Source: Euglena gracilis (lineage: Eukaryota > Euglenida > Euglenophyceae > Euglenales). From it: 64,000 bases of DNA. Of this stretch, positions 21,640 through 32,489 are shown piece after piece; within the stretch, counting starts at the first letter, position 1, and every line of letters begins with the position of its first letter. The stretch is taken from contig CP154954.1 in assembly GCA_039621445.1 (NCBI GenBank), positions 37,061,703 through 37,125,702 of the forward strand. Direction: 5' to 3'. The position numbers and the translations under genes were made by a program. The notes beneath the pieces were generated by a model. That model saw only the letters and a program-made list of their open reading frames with translations, made no database searches and was not told the DNA's origin.

Positions 21640-24500
21640 ATAAACAATTAACCGCGATTAACTGGGGGTCCCAAATTGATCAACCAAACTTCTCAAAGAA
21701 AACCACATCATCAATGCAAAGCATTTTCCACACCGGAAAAATCTTGGGCCGAAATGGCAAAATGCCAAGGGTGCCTGGGGGGGTGCCCGCCCCAGGGACC
21801 AAGCTGGGTTCCCCGTCATGGAAACCCCATTATTACCGGAACCACACCCCCGAATTGCAAACTTCAGGAATTTTTCGGGATGAATTGGTGCCTCCAGTGG
21901 CCCTTCTCCCCACCGGTTATAGCCCCTGGACTGCCGACCGCTCCTTTGGCCAACAAGCAGGGCAACACACAACTGGCATCGCCCTCAAAAGGAAAACGCC
22001 TGCCATTTGTGAGGTCAGCACTCCTTGGCCGCATAACAGCAGTGCCACACCTTCTCTGGGAAGAACGGTCCGTCGAGTGTGGCAGGGGCGTATGAGAAGC
22101 CCTGAGGGGGAGAGGAGAATGGGGAGATGAACGGTGGGGGGGGGGCACCATCAAAGACACATTCAAACACATGCACAGCCACACCCCCCTGAAAGTGAGG
22201 CCCTCCGTTTCAGCAAAAAGAAGAATTGGCAAGGATAGAGAATGAAAGAATGCCAAGTGAAGCCCAACAAACTCGAAAATTTTGATAAGATTGCGGTTTT
22301 GGTTGGGCCACAGCTGGCCGCAGCCCAACCAATGACTGCCTGCCCATCAAAACGATTTCCCTTTTTTTGGAGGAAAAATATATGCTGGGTCTTTTTTAAA
22401 AAAAATTTCACTGTCAAGTGCCGACAATTTGCAGGGGCTCACGGGGAGACCAGAATGATGTTCAAAAAACTGTCGTTCATTTGAAACGAGGTCACCATCC
22501 ACTTCAGAAAAAAAAACCGGTCAGCCACTTTTCAAAACCAATCACTCATTTCCCACCCTCCCCCCACCTGGGGGGAGTCGGTTGCTCTGGAGACACCGAG
22601 GGAAAACTGCCTCAAAAGCAATGGATTTAGGCCAAAAAACACCCAAAAAAATTCCGGAGCGGAGGGGGGAGTCCAGCCCCCCACAAAAAAAAACTCCTCA
22701 CACGGAAACCCAAACACCTCCCCACACGCGCACGCCTCATCTTCGCCGTCGCGGCTGGGCGCATGCTGCTCCGGCCCGCCCGCCTCCGCCACTCTGCCAG
22801 CGGCTGCGGCGGGGCTGCCTTCTGGCGACCCCGGTGTTGCCCATCCCAGAGTGCAAAGCATTGGTGCCTGTTTCTCTGTGTACGGCTTCGGACCTCCTTT
22901 CAACCCATGCTGCCCCACCAAAACGGACGGCCAACCCTTTGGTTCAGTCCCCACAGAGGAGGGGTCCATTTCATCGCACGGGGAGGGGGGGGGCACTTGA
23001 ACTAATTAGACTGAAAAAAAAGCGCGCCCAGACTAAGCACACAGCCACCACTTAGAGGTTCTTTCCCACTGGGGGTTGGGTTCTGGTGGAACCAACTGCT
23101 CTGTTCTGGAAGTGTGTTGCTGCAAAAAAAAACACAAAACAGATGTGGTGTGTCAACACAGCCGGCATTGTCTGCCCAGGCCCAATGCCACCCACCACCA
23201 AACATCAGGAGACAACATCAACATTGGTCAGTGGATCAAATCAAATGCATGGCATGGCGAGGCACTTATCATCCAATGCCTGAACCTAAACCTCATACAA
23301 TGGCCTTGTTTCTGGCACGACCCAAGAAACAAACAGGGTGGCCAAAGAAAACAGGCACAAGATGTGAGGAGCAGATAGAGCACTGGTAGAAACTCAAGCT
23401 GGCCAAAGCAAACCTTTTGGCTGCCTTTGCAGCCAAAGCACGGTGAGCAGGGCCCAATGTGGCCAAGATGGCCACTGCGAAGCGGAAAGAGGTCCAAACA
23501 GCCAAAGCTGACCCAAAACAAAAAAACAGCAAAAAAAAACAAGAACAGAAAACAACAAAAAAAGAAAAAAACAAAAAGGTGGCCAGGTGAAAACAAAAGA
23601 AGAAAAAAAAAAACAGCGGAACCAGCCACAGAAACACCCAAGCCACTAACCTTTCACAGGTCGGTGTCAAATGCCCCATGCTGCAAAACGCCCTCAAAAA
23701 ATCACAAAAAAACAAAAAAATCCAAATCAAAAAAAAAAAAAAAAAACAAAAACTCAAGCTCCAAAAAAATGGCATCGACTCGGCATCAAAAAATAGAATT
23801 TTCACAAATCCATGCGGCCCCAATCATCGCAAAAATTAGATGAAAAAAGACAGAAAAAATCGAACAACTGCTTCTGAGAAGTTCAAAAAAAACAAAAGAA
23901 GAAAAAAATGTTCAACAAAGCTAAACACGGCTTCAAAGAAGACACAATGTGGACAAGATCATCAGAAGAGGATAAAAAATTAGCAAAGGCATCTCAAAGT
24001 CAAACTCAAAGACCAAGAAAAGAAATTGTAGAAAAAAGCCAAAACAAAAAGAACATCAAGCAAAGACTCGGGACAGGTAATGACGCAAAAAGGGAGACAA
24101 AACCAGGTTCTCTGTCATATTCGGGTGGTATCGCATTCCCTCATCACGCTGTCTGCTGCAGAAACACAGGACCTCGTCAAAGGAGGTGGCCATTGGCAAC
24201 GAGGCGGCTGTCGTGCCAAGAAACACGCCAGAAGCGTTGACCATTGGCCACCACTAACCACCTTTCACCCATTGTCTGGCTGGGGATCATAAATGCCTCG
24301 GGACATCATGTGTCTGGTGGTGGGGAGGCATATGGGCAGGCTGCAACCCCGCCCACATGGGAAAAAATCAAAAAATTTTCACAAATCTTAAAAATGAAAA
24401 TCAAATATCACAAAACTGAGAACAAATTTCACAGGAAATTTCACAGGAAATTGGCAACAGGAACAAGCCACATGGCTTCTCTATGAACACACCAAATTCA
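21640..24500. other. Mixed repeat remnants, no clear gene
   Basis: 21780-21870 is a reversed satellite-monomer relic. 22735-22870 is a GC-rich island with open, GC3-rich frames on both strands; its CTTCTGGCGACCCCGG segment resembles GCCTGGCGACCCCCGA at 32205-32221, so it may be an exon, but the strand is unresolved. 23500-23910 is A-rich simple sequence. 23910-24480 has only short frames. I see no complete gene. Confidence 0.4.
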
Positions 24501-24689
24501 CCTGCCCCGAGGGCATCGGTGGGATGGTACAAACTGAGGGATCGGTGGCGTTTTCAAAAGACAAAAAAACTGTGCCCCCCCCCCTGCATCTTGGTGATAA
24601 ATTTCTTTAAATTAACCGCTGGCCCAACCCGTTGTAGCCTTCACCACACCTCTGCTAAATCAAACCAACCCCAAAATGATGGGGACGCC

Positions 24690-24785
24690 AGGCCGGAGGC
24701 GCTGCTGCTCCTGCGCTCCTGTTGCTGCTGCTTCTGCGCTCCTGTGGTTGCCGCTGCCTTCAGTGCTCCTTGGCAACATACCCAA
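24690..24785 (-). CDS. Candidate exon, Ala/Gln/Ser-rich
   Basis: On the minus strand a strong 3' splice site (TTTTTTCCCCAG) ends just before 24785 and is followed by an open, fairly GC3-rich stretch. The frame GALKAAATTGAQKQQQQERR is one option; another reads MLPRSTEGSGNHRSAEAAAT. The intron upstream contains a TG microsatellite (24848-24892). The donor side and reading phase are unresolved and I do not recognise a domain. Confidence 0.3.
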
Positions 24786-24846
24786 CTGGGGAAAAAATGC
24801 GAACCCTGGTGGACTGCATGTGCCGTGCGTTGGACGCTGAACCTTC

Positions 24847-24847
<1 letters not shown>

Positions 24848-24882
<35 letters not shown>

Positions 24883-24892
24883 TGTGTGTGCG
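24848..24892. repeat. (TG)n microsatellite
   Basis: About 20 TG units followed by CTGTGTGTGCGCGCGCG. It lies in a probable intron. Confidence 0.95.
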
Positions 24893-24949
24893 CGCGCGAG
24901 CGTTTGCCAAAAACATGCACATCTGCGATCTGCGAACAACATGCACAAC

Positions 24950-25049
24950 TGTTGAGGTAGCATCGGGCACTGGGCAGGCAGGTGGGGGTGGGTGCTGGGC
25001 TGGCATGGGCAGCAGACACGTCGAAGTCGAACTTCATGGTGGAGAGAAC
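24950..25049 (-). CDS. Candidate exon (VLSTMKFDFDVSAAH...)
   Basis: On the minus strand the acceptor TACATTCAG ends just before 25049, followed by GTTCTCTCCACCATGAAGTT. The frame VLSTMKFDFDVSAAHASPAP continues with a Thr/Pro/Cys-rich stretch and mostly G/C third positions, with a possible donor at AACA/GTTGTG. The intron upstream carries the MITE at 25101-25381. It may belong with the exon at 24690-24785, but phases do not settle this. Function unknown. Confidence 0.35.
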
Positions 25050-25100
25050 CTGAATGTACCGGTGGGCAAAGATGCAAAATAATGAGGGAAAACACACCAT

Positions 25101-25381
25101 CAGGCTTCTTTTTAAGACCCCCGGGGGGGGAGGGGGGGGGACCCCCCCACTCACACGGGGTGGCGAGGGACCCCCAGGGGGGGGGGGGGGCGGGGACCCC
25201 CCCAAAATCGGGCCCGTTAAAGGCAATTTTCAAAAATTTTCGGCGCTTCGCGCCGAAAAGGTATACCCAGCGCCTCCGGCGCGGGACCCCCCCGGGGGGG
25301 GGGGGGCCGGCCCGGCCCCCCCCACCCCACCCCCCCCCCCCCCGGGGGGGGGGGGGGTCTGCTGACTTAAAAAGAAGCCTG
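25101..25381. mobile_element. CAGGCTTC-family MITE
   Basis: 281 bp, ends CAGGCTTCTTTTTAAG and its inverse, perfect 8-bp TSD CACACCAT (25093-25100, 25382-25389). From left to right: C/G-run hairpins, GGGCCCGTTAAAGGC, an A/T patch (TTTTCAAAAATTTTCGG), a central hairpin GGCGCTTCGCGCC, and more C/G runs. No coding capacity. The ends and TSD length fit a hAT-like non-autonomous element. Confidence 0.94.
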
Positions 25382-25514
25382 CACACCATACTGCAATCCA
25401 GTTTCAGAAAAAACCAGTCACCCCTTGCCCCCCGAATGAAAAAAGAACCTACATCGAACAATTGCATGGTGAGGATGAAAAGCAAAATATAATGCCTTTG
25501 GAAACTTCGAATCC

Positions 25515-25775
25515 ATGCGCTCCACCGCCTTCCTTGTTTCCATCCTGCCATTTTTGACTGAAGTCAAGCGCGACACTTCTCTTCGTGTGTGTTCCCGCCA
25601 ATCCAGCAGTGCACACCTGAGCGGTTTGCGGCGAGAGGTGTGCAGAGGTGCTGCTTCGCATATGCCCCTGCGCACGCCCTGCGCCTACCACCCGTGCCTT
25701 CGCTGCCGCCTGCCGGATCCCTTCAGTGACCCCTGCTCATACCATGCCGGGTTCGCCGGGTTGAGGAGGGGGAAA
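25515..25775 (+). CDS. Candidate exon or short gene (signal-like start)
   Basis: The plus-strand ATG at 25515 opens MRSTAFLVSILPFL (signal-like hydrophobic start) and stays open through MPLRTPCAYHPCLRCRLPDP, with G/C third positions especially strong at 25660-25740 and several Cys residues. The opposite strand is also open for most of this stretch (LRCALLDWREHTRREVSRLT on minus), so the coding strand is not certain. Sequence after 25800 is low complexity, so the real exon probably ends before it. No family recognised. Confidence 0.3.
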
Positions 25776-25829
25776 AGCATGCTTCCATTCCACTCCACAG
25801 GGGGGGGGGGAAATGCGCTCGCCCGGCCT

Positions 25830-26235
25830 CGGAAAAAATGCGCAAAAAAATGCGCAAAAAATGCGCATTTTTGGAAAAAATGCGCAAAAATGTGCAAAAT
25901 CCGAGAAAAAATGCGCAAAAATCACGAAAATGCAAAATTTACCCAAAAACATGCAAAAATGGCACCAAATTTGAAGAAATTATGTAGAATAATGAGGAAA
26001 ATGTAAGTTTCAAAAAAAGTCGAAAATTTCGAATTTTTGCAAAAAATTGCAAAAATGCTCAAAAAATGCGAAATTTTTGGAAAATCACGAAAAAATGTGC
26101 CAAAAAGCAAAAAAATGCGCCAAAAAAAAACGAAAAAATGCGCAAAAAATGCGAAAAAATGCGCAAAAATGCGCATTTTTGGAAAATTTGAAAAAATGCG
26201 CAAAAATGCGAAAAAATGCGAAACGCATTTTCCCC
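25830..26235. repeat. AAAAATGCGC low-complexity repeats
   Basis: Irregular repeats of AAAAAATGCGCAAA and related words with a few ATTTTTGGAAAA blocks. Open frames rich in Lys/Met/Arg on plus and Phe/Ala/His on minus follow from this composition. Confidence 0.85.
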
Positions 26236-27490
26236 CCCCCTGCACTCCACCATCATATGCCCCCACACGTGTCCATCGCACACATTCGGTGCACACTCCT
26301 GGGGGTGTGGTACAAGCGTCCACGGGTTGGAAGAGGGAAACCCAGCACCGGTGAGCTGCCGGGTGGGAGCAGGGGGCCCTGAGTTGGCGGGTGGGGAACG
26401 GGTGCTCGGTTGGCGATGGCAGCAGCAGCAGCACCATGGCTCCGAGGTGGACTGGAGATGGGGCTGAGTGCCAACCCCCTGCTCACCCCCGCAACCAAGG
26501 GAAAAAAAAAACTGGCAGATGCCTCACCAAAACACCGACCAAAGTTGTCCCCAGCCAGAGGAGAATGCAATGAAAAGATTTCCTGTCAGATTAACCCATT
26601 AATACCTACAAAAGACGTATTCATTATTCTTATTATACTTAATATACTTGCATGTATTCCATTTTTTTCCAGAATTTTTCCTGAAAATCACGACCATTCA
26701 AAAATAATAAAAAAACTCAGTTCACCTGAATTTCTGATCTTCTGTTTTAATGGTGACCACATGTTCTCGTAACCCAGAATGTTTGCACGTGCGCGCGCAT
26801 TGTCCCGGACCATATTGTATTGCCGGGGGAGCAGGGTGCAGTGGCCGCCCGCGTGCTGAGAGGTCGACCTGAAAATGCGGGGCAATCACCCACCCCTCAA
26901 TTATGATACTCAGGCTGCAGCCCAAACCCCCCCACCAAAAGCAAGGGTCCAGACCCCCCCCCAGTCGTTGATTTGGGGGTGTACTGTTGTACTGGACACA
27001 ACCCTGTCGAGCATTCTTCTCAAGGGCACCGATTTTTTTGGTCAAAAATTTCCTTCCGCACTGGTGGCACCAATGGTGCTGTGATGGGGGGGTCGACCCC
27101 TGGTCTTAAAAGGAATCCATGAAATTCAGGGAGTGGAGTTCCATTCAAACCCTGCAGGTTTTGCTTTGCTGTGTGCTGGTCTGGGGGCAGCTTTTGGTGC
27201 AATTAAAAAAAAAGTGGTAAAAAGAGGTAATTGTCCTCATTTCATGTGGATTCACTCAATCAATTGTTTGCACCGGGGTTCAACAAAAAGCCTTCGGGGG
27301 CGGGGGGGGGGAGGGGGGAAGTTTGGGGGTTTGCATTTGGGGTGGGGAACAACTGAAAGCAAAGAAAATAAAAACAACTAACAAACCGCTAGGCGACTTG
27401 TGGGTGTTGTGGGGATTGCAGCCCTCGCCAAATGAGGGCTGGCCCAACATGCATTATTGCAAATTTATTTTTATAAAACCATTGTGAGTG
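26236..27490. other. Mixed sequence with weak exon-like islands
   Basis: 26340-26480 and 26820-26880 are GC-rich. The segment GAVAARVLRGRPE (plus, 26835-26873) resembles GAVAASVARGRPE at 35100-35140, suggesting a shared old coding segment. 26560-26760 is AT-rich. No complete gene is visible. Confidence 0.35.
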
Positions 27491-27504
27491 TGATGATAAT
27501 GATG

Positions 27505-29093
27505 ATGGGGGTTGAGCAGCAGTGGTTCTGATATTCATGGGGGTTTTGGGGGGTGGGGAGCCCAGCTGACCTGGTCCCGGGGGCTGGTGGGACGTTTTGG
27601 CACACACCATGCCCCAATTGATTCAAAAAATGTCAAATTTTGGGGGGGATACAGCTGCTCAACCCCCCGAATTGCAAAATTTTGACAATTTCCAGCTGTT
27701 GAGGGGGGGGGGGGGCGGGGGCGTGGTTTTCAAAGCCAGATTGAATGCGAGGAAATGCGGGGTGCCAAAACGTGCCACCAGCCCCCGGACTGGGTCCCTG
27801 ACAGTAACCCTAACCCTGTTCCTTCACGAACCAAAAACCCTGCCGTTTTGACCGTACTGTTTGGGGGGGAGGGGTGGCGGTGGCACAGACGGTCCCAAAT
27901 CGCACAAAAAAAAGCAAAATTTTGTGATTGTGGGGTGGTGACCAGCAGCGGCTCAGGTGATTCTGGGGTTTTTGGGGGTGGGAATCACGCCCCCACGCCC
28001 CCCCCCTGTTAACACCCAAATTCTGCTATATGACAAGTGACAATTCTGCTATATAGGGGGTGTTGAGCAGCAGTGGTTCTGATATTCATGGGGGTTTTGG
28101 GGGGTGGGGAACCCAGCTGATCTGGTCCCGGGGGTTGGAGGCATGTTTTGGCACACCCCATGCCCCGGTTAACACCCAAAAATTGTCAAAATTTCGGGGG
28201 GAGGATACAGCTGCTCAACCCTCGAATTGCAAAATTTTGACAATTTTCAACCGTTGACCTCGTGCTTTCCCTTGCTGAATCAAATGCACGTTTGATGCTG
28301 TCACTTTAGACCTCGTGAGAGACATCACCTTTACAACAATCATCATCCAAATCTTTGTTATCATCTTCCAAATCGTTTCAAAGTCAGGTTCCATCCAAAG
28401 CGTGGTAATTGCTCAATCTCAATGCATTGCCATATCTTGCAATTGAATCTGCAGAAGGTGCGTAAGGAAGCGTCACATGCACAGGGGATGGTTCGGGTCA
28501 CGGGGGAACACCACATTTTCCGTTGCCAAATTCACCGAACCCAAGGTATTTTCCCATAAATTCGGAATACCCGCTCTCGAAAGTTGGTTTTGAAACCAAA
28601 TTAGGAACCGGCTGGGAAAGATGTGCTGCTCCACCAAAGGGGTGGCAGGAATGATCAATTTCCCGCCAAAGCAGGGACCAAGCGAATAACCGCGATTAAC
28701 TGGGGGTCCCAGATTGATTTACCAGACATCTCATTTTTGGGGCAAGGTTGCCACAATCCCAAGAATTGGGGGGTGCCAGAAAGTGCCACCTGTCTGTCCC
28801 CGGGAGCAGCAGGGGTTCTGGTATTAATGGGGTTTTTGGGGGGTGGGGAACCCAGCTGACCTGGTCCCGGGGGCAGGTGGCACATTTTGGCACACACCAC
28901 GCCCCGACTAACGCCCAAAAAATGTCAAAATTCTGCCATTCGGGGGGGGGGGGGAATACAACTGCTCAACCCCCCGAATGCAGGAATTTGACAATTTTGG
29001 GGTCTTAATCGGGGCGTGGGGGCGTGATTTTCAGGGCCAGATTGCATCAACGGCCAGAAAAGGGGTTGCTAATAAGTGCGACCAGCCTCCCGG
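27505..29093. repeat. Dispersed diverged satellite monomers and gene-relic repeat
   Basis: Diverged copies of the monomer (boxes at about 27555, 28106 and 28846) alternate with sequence matching 20940-21660, including a frame-shifted relic of the acidic-tract fragment (about 28310-28410). The uninterrupted target of the 30226 MITE is at 28527-28534. These look like old single copies outside the homogenised arrays. Confidence 0.7.
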
Positions 29094-29101
29094 ACCAGGT
29101 C

Positions 29102-29597
29102 GGTACTTGTCTGTTAGTCGATCCACGGCAAAACAGGTCGATCCACACCATTTTTGGCCGACTTTGGGTCACTGATGGACAGGGAAACACAAAACAGGGT
29201 CAGAAGATACGGCTGGTGTCAACACAGGGTCAAGAGAATTTGTGGAGCTGCGAGTACCAACCCCAACCTTATCCCTGACCCTATCCCTAACCCTAAACAA
29301 CCCTAACCATATCCCTATCTCTATCCCAAACCGTTCACCTAACTCTAACTCTAACTCTGTCACTATCCCTAACCCTAACCCTGTCCCTAACCCTATCCCT
29401 AACCCTATCTAAACCGTATCCCTAAACCATAATCCCAACCCAACCCTAACCCAATCCCTAACCCTAACCCGAACCCTGTGGGTATGTCAATCCCACCACA
29501 GTGGGCACGTCATCATTGGCGGATTCCTAACCGTAATTGGTGAGGATCGACTAACAGACTTGATGCACTGCCGTGGATCGACTAACAGACAAGTGCC
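29102..29597. mobile_element. Telomere-repeat TIR transposon, independent copy 3
   Basis: 496 bp. It begins GGTACTTGTCTG and ends with the inverted sequence (terminal ...CAAGTGCC, one base changed). The flanks carry a perfect 8-bp TSD, ACCAGGTC, at 29094-29101 and 29598-29605. The middle (about 29258-29480) is degenerate CCCTAA-type repeat. Because the target site differs from the other copies, this is a separate insertion. It lies in the conserved ACCAGGTC box of a satellite-like monomer. Confidence 0.93.
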
Positions 29598-29605
29598 ACC
29601 AGGTC

Positions 29606-30225
29606 AGCTGGGTTCCTGGGCCCAGAAACCCAATTATCACCGGAACAACTCCTGCTCAACACCCCCCAAATGACGAAATTGTGGCAATTTTTCGGTGCAA
29701 ATTTCGGGCGGCTTTTCTTGGAACGCGTGCCTCAAACTTGAAAATCCAGTATGTCATCCAGTTCACCGATTTGCCGCTTTCATTTTGCATCACCCAACAC
29801 CTTTTTCAATTGTCCCCACCGAGGGCTGTTTCAACAGCTTTGTGTCACATTTCACAAGATTTTGATTCCCATCGATTGGCAAAAATAATGAACCCCATAA
29901 TAAAACGGGGTTCAAAAAAACCCGTTACAAACAAAATTGGCTGTTGTTTTCAATTTTCGACAAACCTCATGCTTTCCCTTGCTGAATCAAATACACTTTT
30001 GATACTGTCATTTTGAGAGACATCACCTTCATAATCATCCATCATCCAAATCTTCCAAATTGTTTCAAAGTCAGGTTCCATCCAAAGCGTGGTAATTGCA
30101 ATCTCGATGCATTGTCATTTCTTGCAATTGAACCTGCAGAAGGTGCAGAAGGAAGCGTCACATGCACAGGGGGTGGTTCAGGTCACGGGGGAACACCACA
30201 TTTTCCGTTGCCAAATTCACCGAAC
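29606..30225. repeat. Gene-relic repeat copy
   Basis: Matches 20940-21520 over several hundred bases. It carries the diverged, frame-broken versions of both decayed gene fragments on the minus strand (GELDDILD relic near 29745; DFETIW relic near 30050-30095). The MITE at 30226 interrupts its right end. Confidence 0.7.
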
Positions 30226-30525
30226 CAGGCTTGTGCTGAGTCGGGTGCCTACCCAACGGAGGGGGGGGGTAGGCACCCCATAGCACCCGATCCGACCCCC
30301 CCCCGGGGGGATGGGGTTTTGGGGGGGGTGCCTGCCCATAGCAGGCACCCCCCTCCAACCCTGGCACCGAAGGCGCCGGGGCCCGGAAAAGGCCATTTTC
30401 AATGAAAATTTTCTTGCCCCCCCCCCGGACCCCTACCCCCCCAGGGGGGGATGTGCCTGCTAGGGGCAGGCACCCTATGGCACCCACCCACCACCCTCCC
30501 CCGCCGGTCGGTCAGCACAAGCATG
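30226..30525. mobile_element. CAGGCTTGTG-family MITE
   Basis: 300 bp, ends CAGGCTTGTGCTG and inverse (one mismatch), perfect 8-bp TSD CACCGAAC (30218-30225, 30526-30533). The sequence without insertion is at 28520-28545 (CCAAATTCACCGAACCCAAG). The interior has GTGCCT/AGGCAC hairpins, C/G runs, a TTTTCAATGAAAATTTTC patch and a central GGCGCC-type hairpin. Relatives without a clear TSD lie at 48490-48780 and 50380-50670. Confidence 0.94.
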
Positions 30526-30639
30526 CACCGAACCCAAGATATGAAAAAAAGTCGGTTTTGACACCAAATTAGGAACCGGTTGGGAAAGAGGTGCTGCCTC
30601 ACCCAGGGGGTGGCAGGGATGATCAATTAACTGCCAAAG

Positions 30640-30880
30640 CACCAGATTGATTAGCCGAACTTCTCATTTTCAGGGCCTGATTGCCTCAATGCCAGGAAAT
30701 GGGGTGTGCCAAAAAGTGCGACCACCCCCCTGGGACCAGGTCGGCTTGGTTTCCCGCCCCCAGAAACCCCTTTATCGTCAGAACCGCTGCTGGTAAACAC
30801 CCCCGAATAGCGAAATTTTGCAAAAATTTGGCAATTTTCGGTGTAAATCGGGGCGTGGGCGCATGAATTTCGAAAAATAC
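30640..30880 (-). repeat. Reversed diverged satellite monomer
   Basis: The reverse complement gives the monomer order GGGGGCGGGAAACCAAGCCG ... GGCAATCAGGCCC. Single copy. Confidence 0.65.
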
Positions 30881-31024
30881 ATCTCTGCGCATTTCTCACG
30901 TTGCTGTGACTCCACATAACAATCCTTAGAGATTGCATGTCAATAAAACGTTAAAAAAAACAAACCACGGGCCGTGACAGTTTTGGGGTTCCTGCAATTG
31001 CTGTGGCCCAAGGGGGGGTATAAG

Positions 31025-31405
31025 TACCTCCCCCCCCTTGTCTAAGCACCGGAAAAGATGGGTAAGAACCGGGGGGGTGGTGCCTATTTTGCCAAAATAT
31101 GGGTAAGAACCAGGGGGGTGGTGCTTAGACAAGGGGGAAAATTTTGAATGCAAAAAAAAAGGAAAAATTCCCCTTATTTTGGAGGCCCACTTTTGAACTT
31201 ACACGCATTTGGATGCAGAAATCAACAATACCTCACCAAATCAGGTCTCAGAAGTTGCATAAATTTCGAAATTTTTGAGAAATTTCCCTTAAAAATGCAC
31301 ACAAAATAAACCTCTCCGTGACGATGACCTTTAAAAAGATGGGTAAGAACCGGGGGGGTGGTGCTTAGACAAGGGTGGTGCTTAGACAAGGGGGGGGGGG
31401 AGGTA
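31025..31405. mobile_element. Inverted-repeat element TACCTCCCC...GGGGAGGTA
   Basis: The ends are inverted: TACCTCC, a C-run and TTGTCTAAGCACC on the left, GGTGCTTAGACAAG, a G-run and GGAGGTA on the right. Inside, GATGGGTAAGAACCGGGGGG is repeated three times and GGTGCTTAGACAAG three times. No TSD could be defined because of flanking G-runs. The AT-rich middle has no long frame. Confidence 0.6.
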
Positions 31406-31979
31406 TGGGGGGGGGGGGGGTAGATTTAATGATCATGTGCAGCGGTGTTAATTATTCACGGCGTTGCAGCGTCTCCGACAGAGATATCAGCTGTAACTCC
31501 CAAAATGGAGAGAGACCTGTGCAGAAAAAAAAAACAACGCAGCCGAAAGGGGGTATGCCTGTGTCTCGGGAGAATGGATGGCACGGATGAAGACCAGGGC
31601 CTCCAGGATCTGTTGAAGGACACGATTGCTTCCACATTGTTGACAAATGCCTGAGAGAAACAGGTAAAAGGAGTCCTGGGCTGGAGCTAGGTTAAACCAG
31701 TGGTCGAGCCGAGGATCAAAAAAATCAATTTTTTTGTGATTTTGAAATTGCAAAAAAATATAAAAAAACTGACAAAAAATATGATTTTTTTTGTCAAATC
31801 CAAAAAAATCGATTTTTTTTGACCCCGAAACCCCCCCTAAAAGACGATAACGACATACATCTCTCGCCGGGGAAGAAAACTTTCTGGTAATTTTGAGAGG
31901 GGTTTCCGGACCCCCCCTTCACCCCGAGGGGGGGTTGGGGACGACTGCCACTGTGCAAAACCAAACAATCACTTGGCAC

Positions 31980-32232
31980 CCTGGGGTTGGATGGATGCAG
32001 GCACTGCACCGGCTTTTGGGCAGCGCCACACCTTCAGGTCTTCAGGCGCGCGGGGGCAACGCCATGGGCACGGCGGGCTCCTTCACGCGCTGCGCTGCGC
32101 TGCAGGCCAGCGACGTCCCGACGCGCGGCGGCCCCGAGCTGCGGGGTCGGGAGGGCCCTGCGGCCCGCTTCGGCCACTGCGGCAGCCGGCGGTGGCGCCG
32201 CTGCCGCCTGGCGACCCCCGATGGATGTCCCA
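31980..32232. other. GC-rich exon-like island
   Basis: About 70-75% GC in a ~50% GC setting. Open frames with G/C third positions exist on both strands, e.g. plus GHCGSRRWRRCRLATPD and minus AARRDVAGLQRSAAREGARR. The plus segment resembles one at 22800-22850. Probably an exon or exon relic; strand and borders are unresolved. Confidence 0.35.
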
Positions 32233-32489
32233 CGGAACACAACACCGCACAAAAACCTCAACAAAACGGGGTGAATGACGTCCGGCAAACCCGTCTAACC
32301 TTCAGGGGGGAAGTCGGTTGCTCCGAAAAAACAACAAAAAGCAGGCAACACACAAACCACCACATGACCAGTGCTGCCAGTTGTGGCCCAACACTGACCA
32401 CCACCAAACATCAGCAGGGTCATCAGGATGGGTCGGGTCTGTCGCACAATAATGCAACTGCTGGCCAGGCACTTGTAACCTGCCCTGAA

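Noticed and set aside
23228-23843. Phe-rich or Lys-rich hypothetical proteins
   Set aside because: Translations of A-rich low-complexity sequence, with no GC3 bias or splice-site support.
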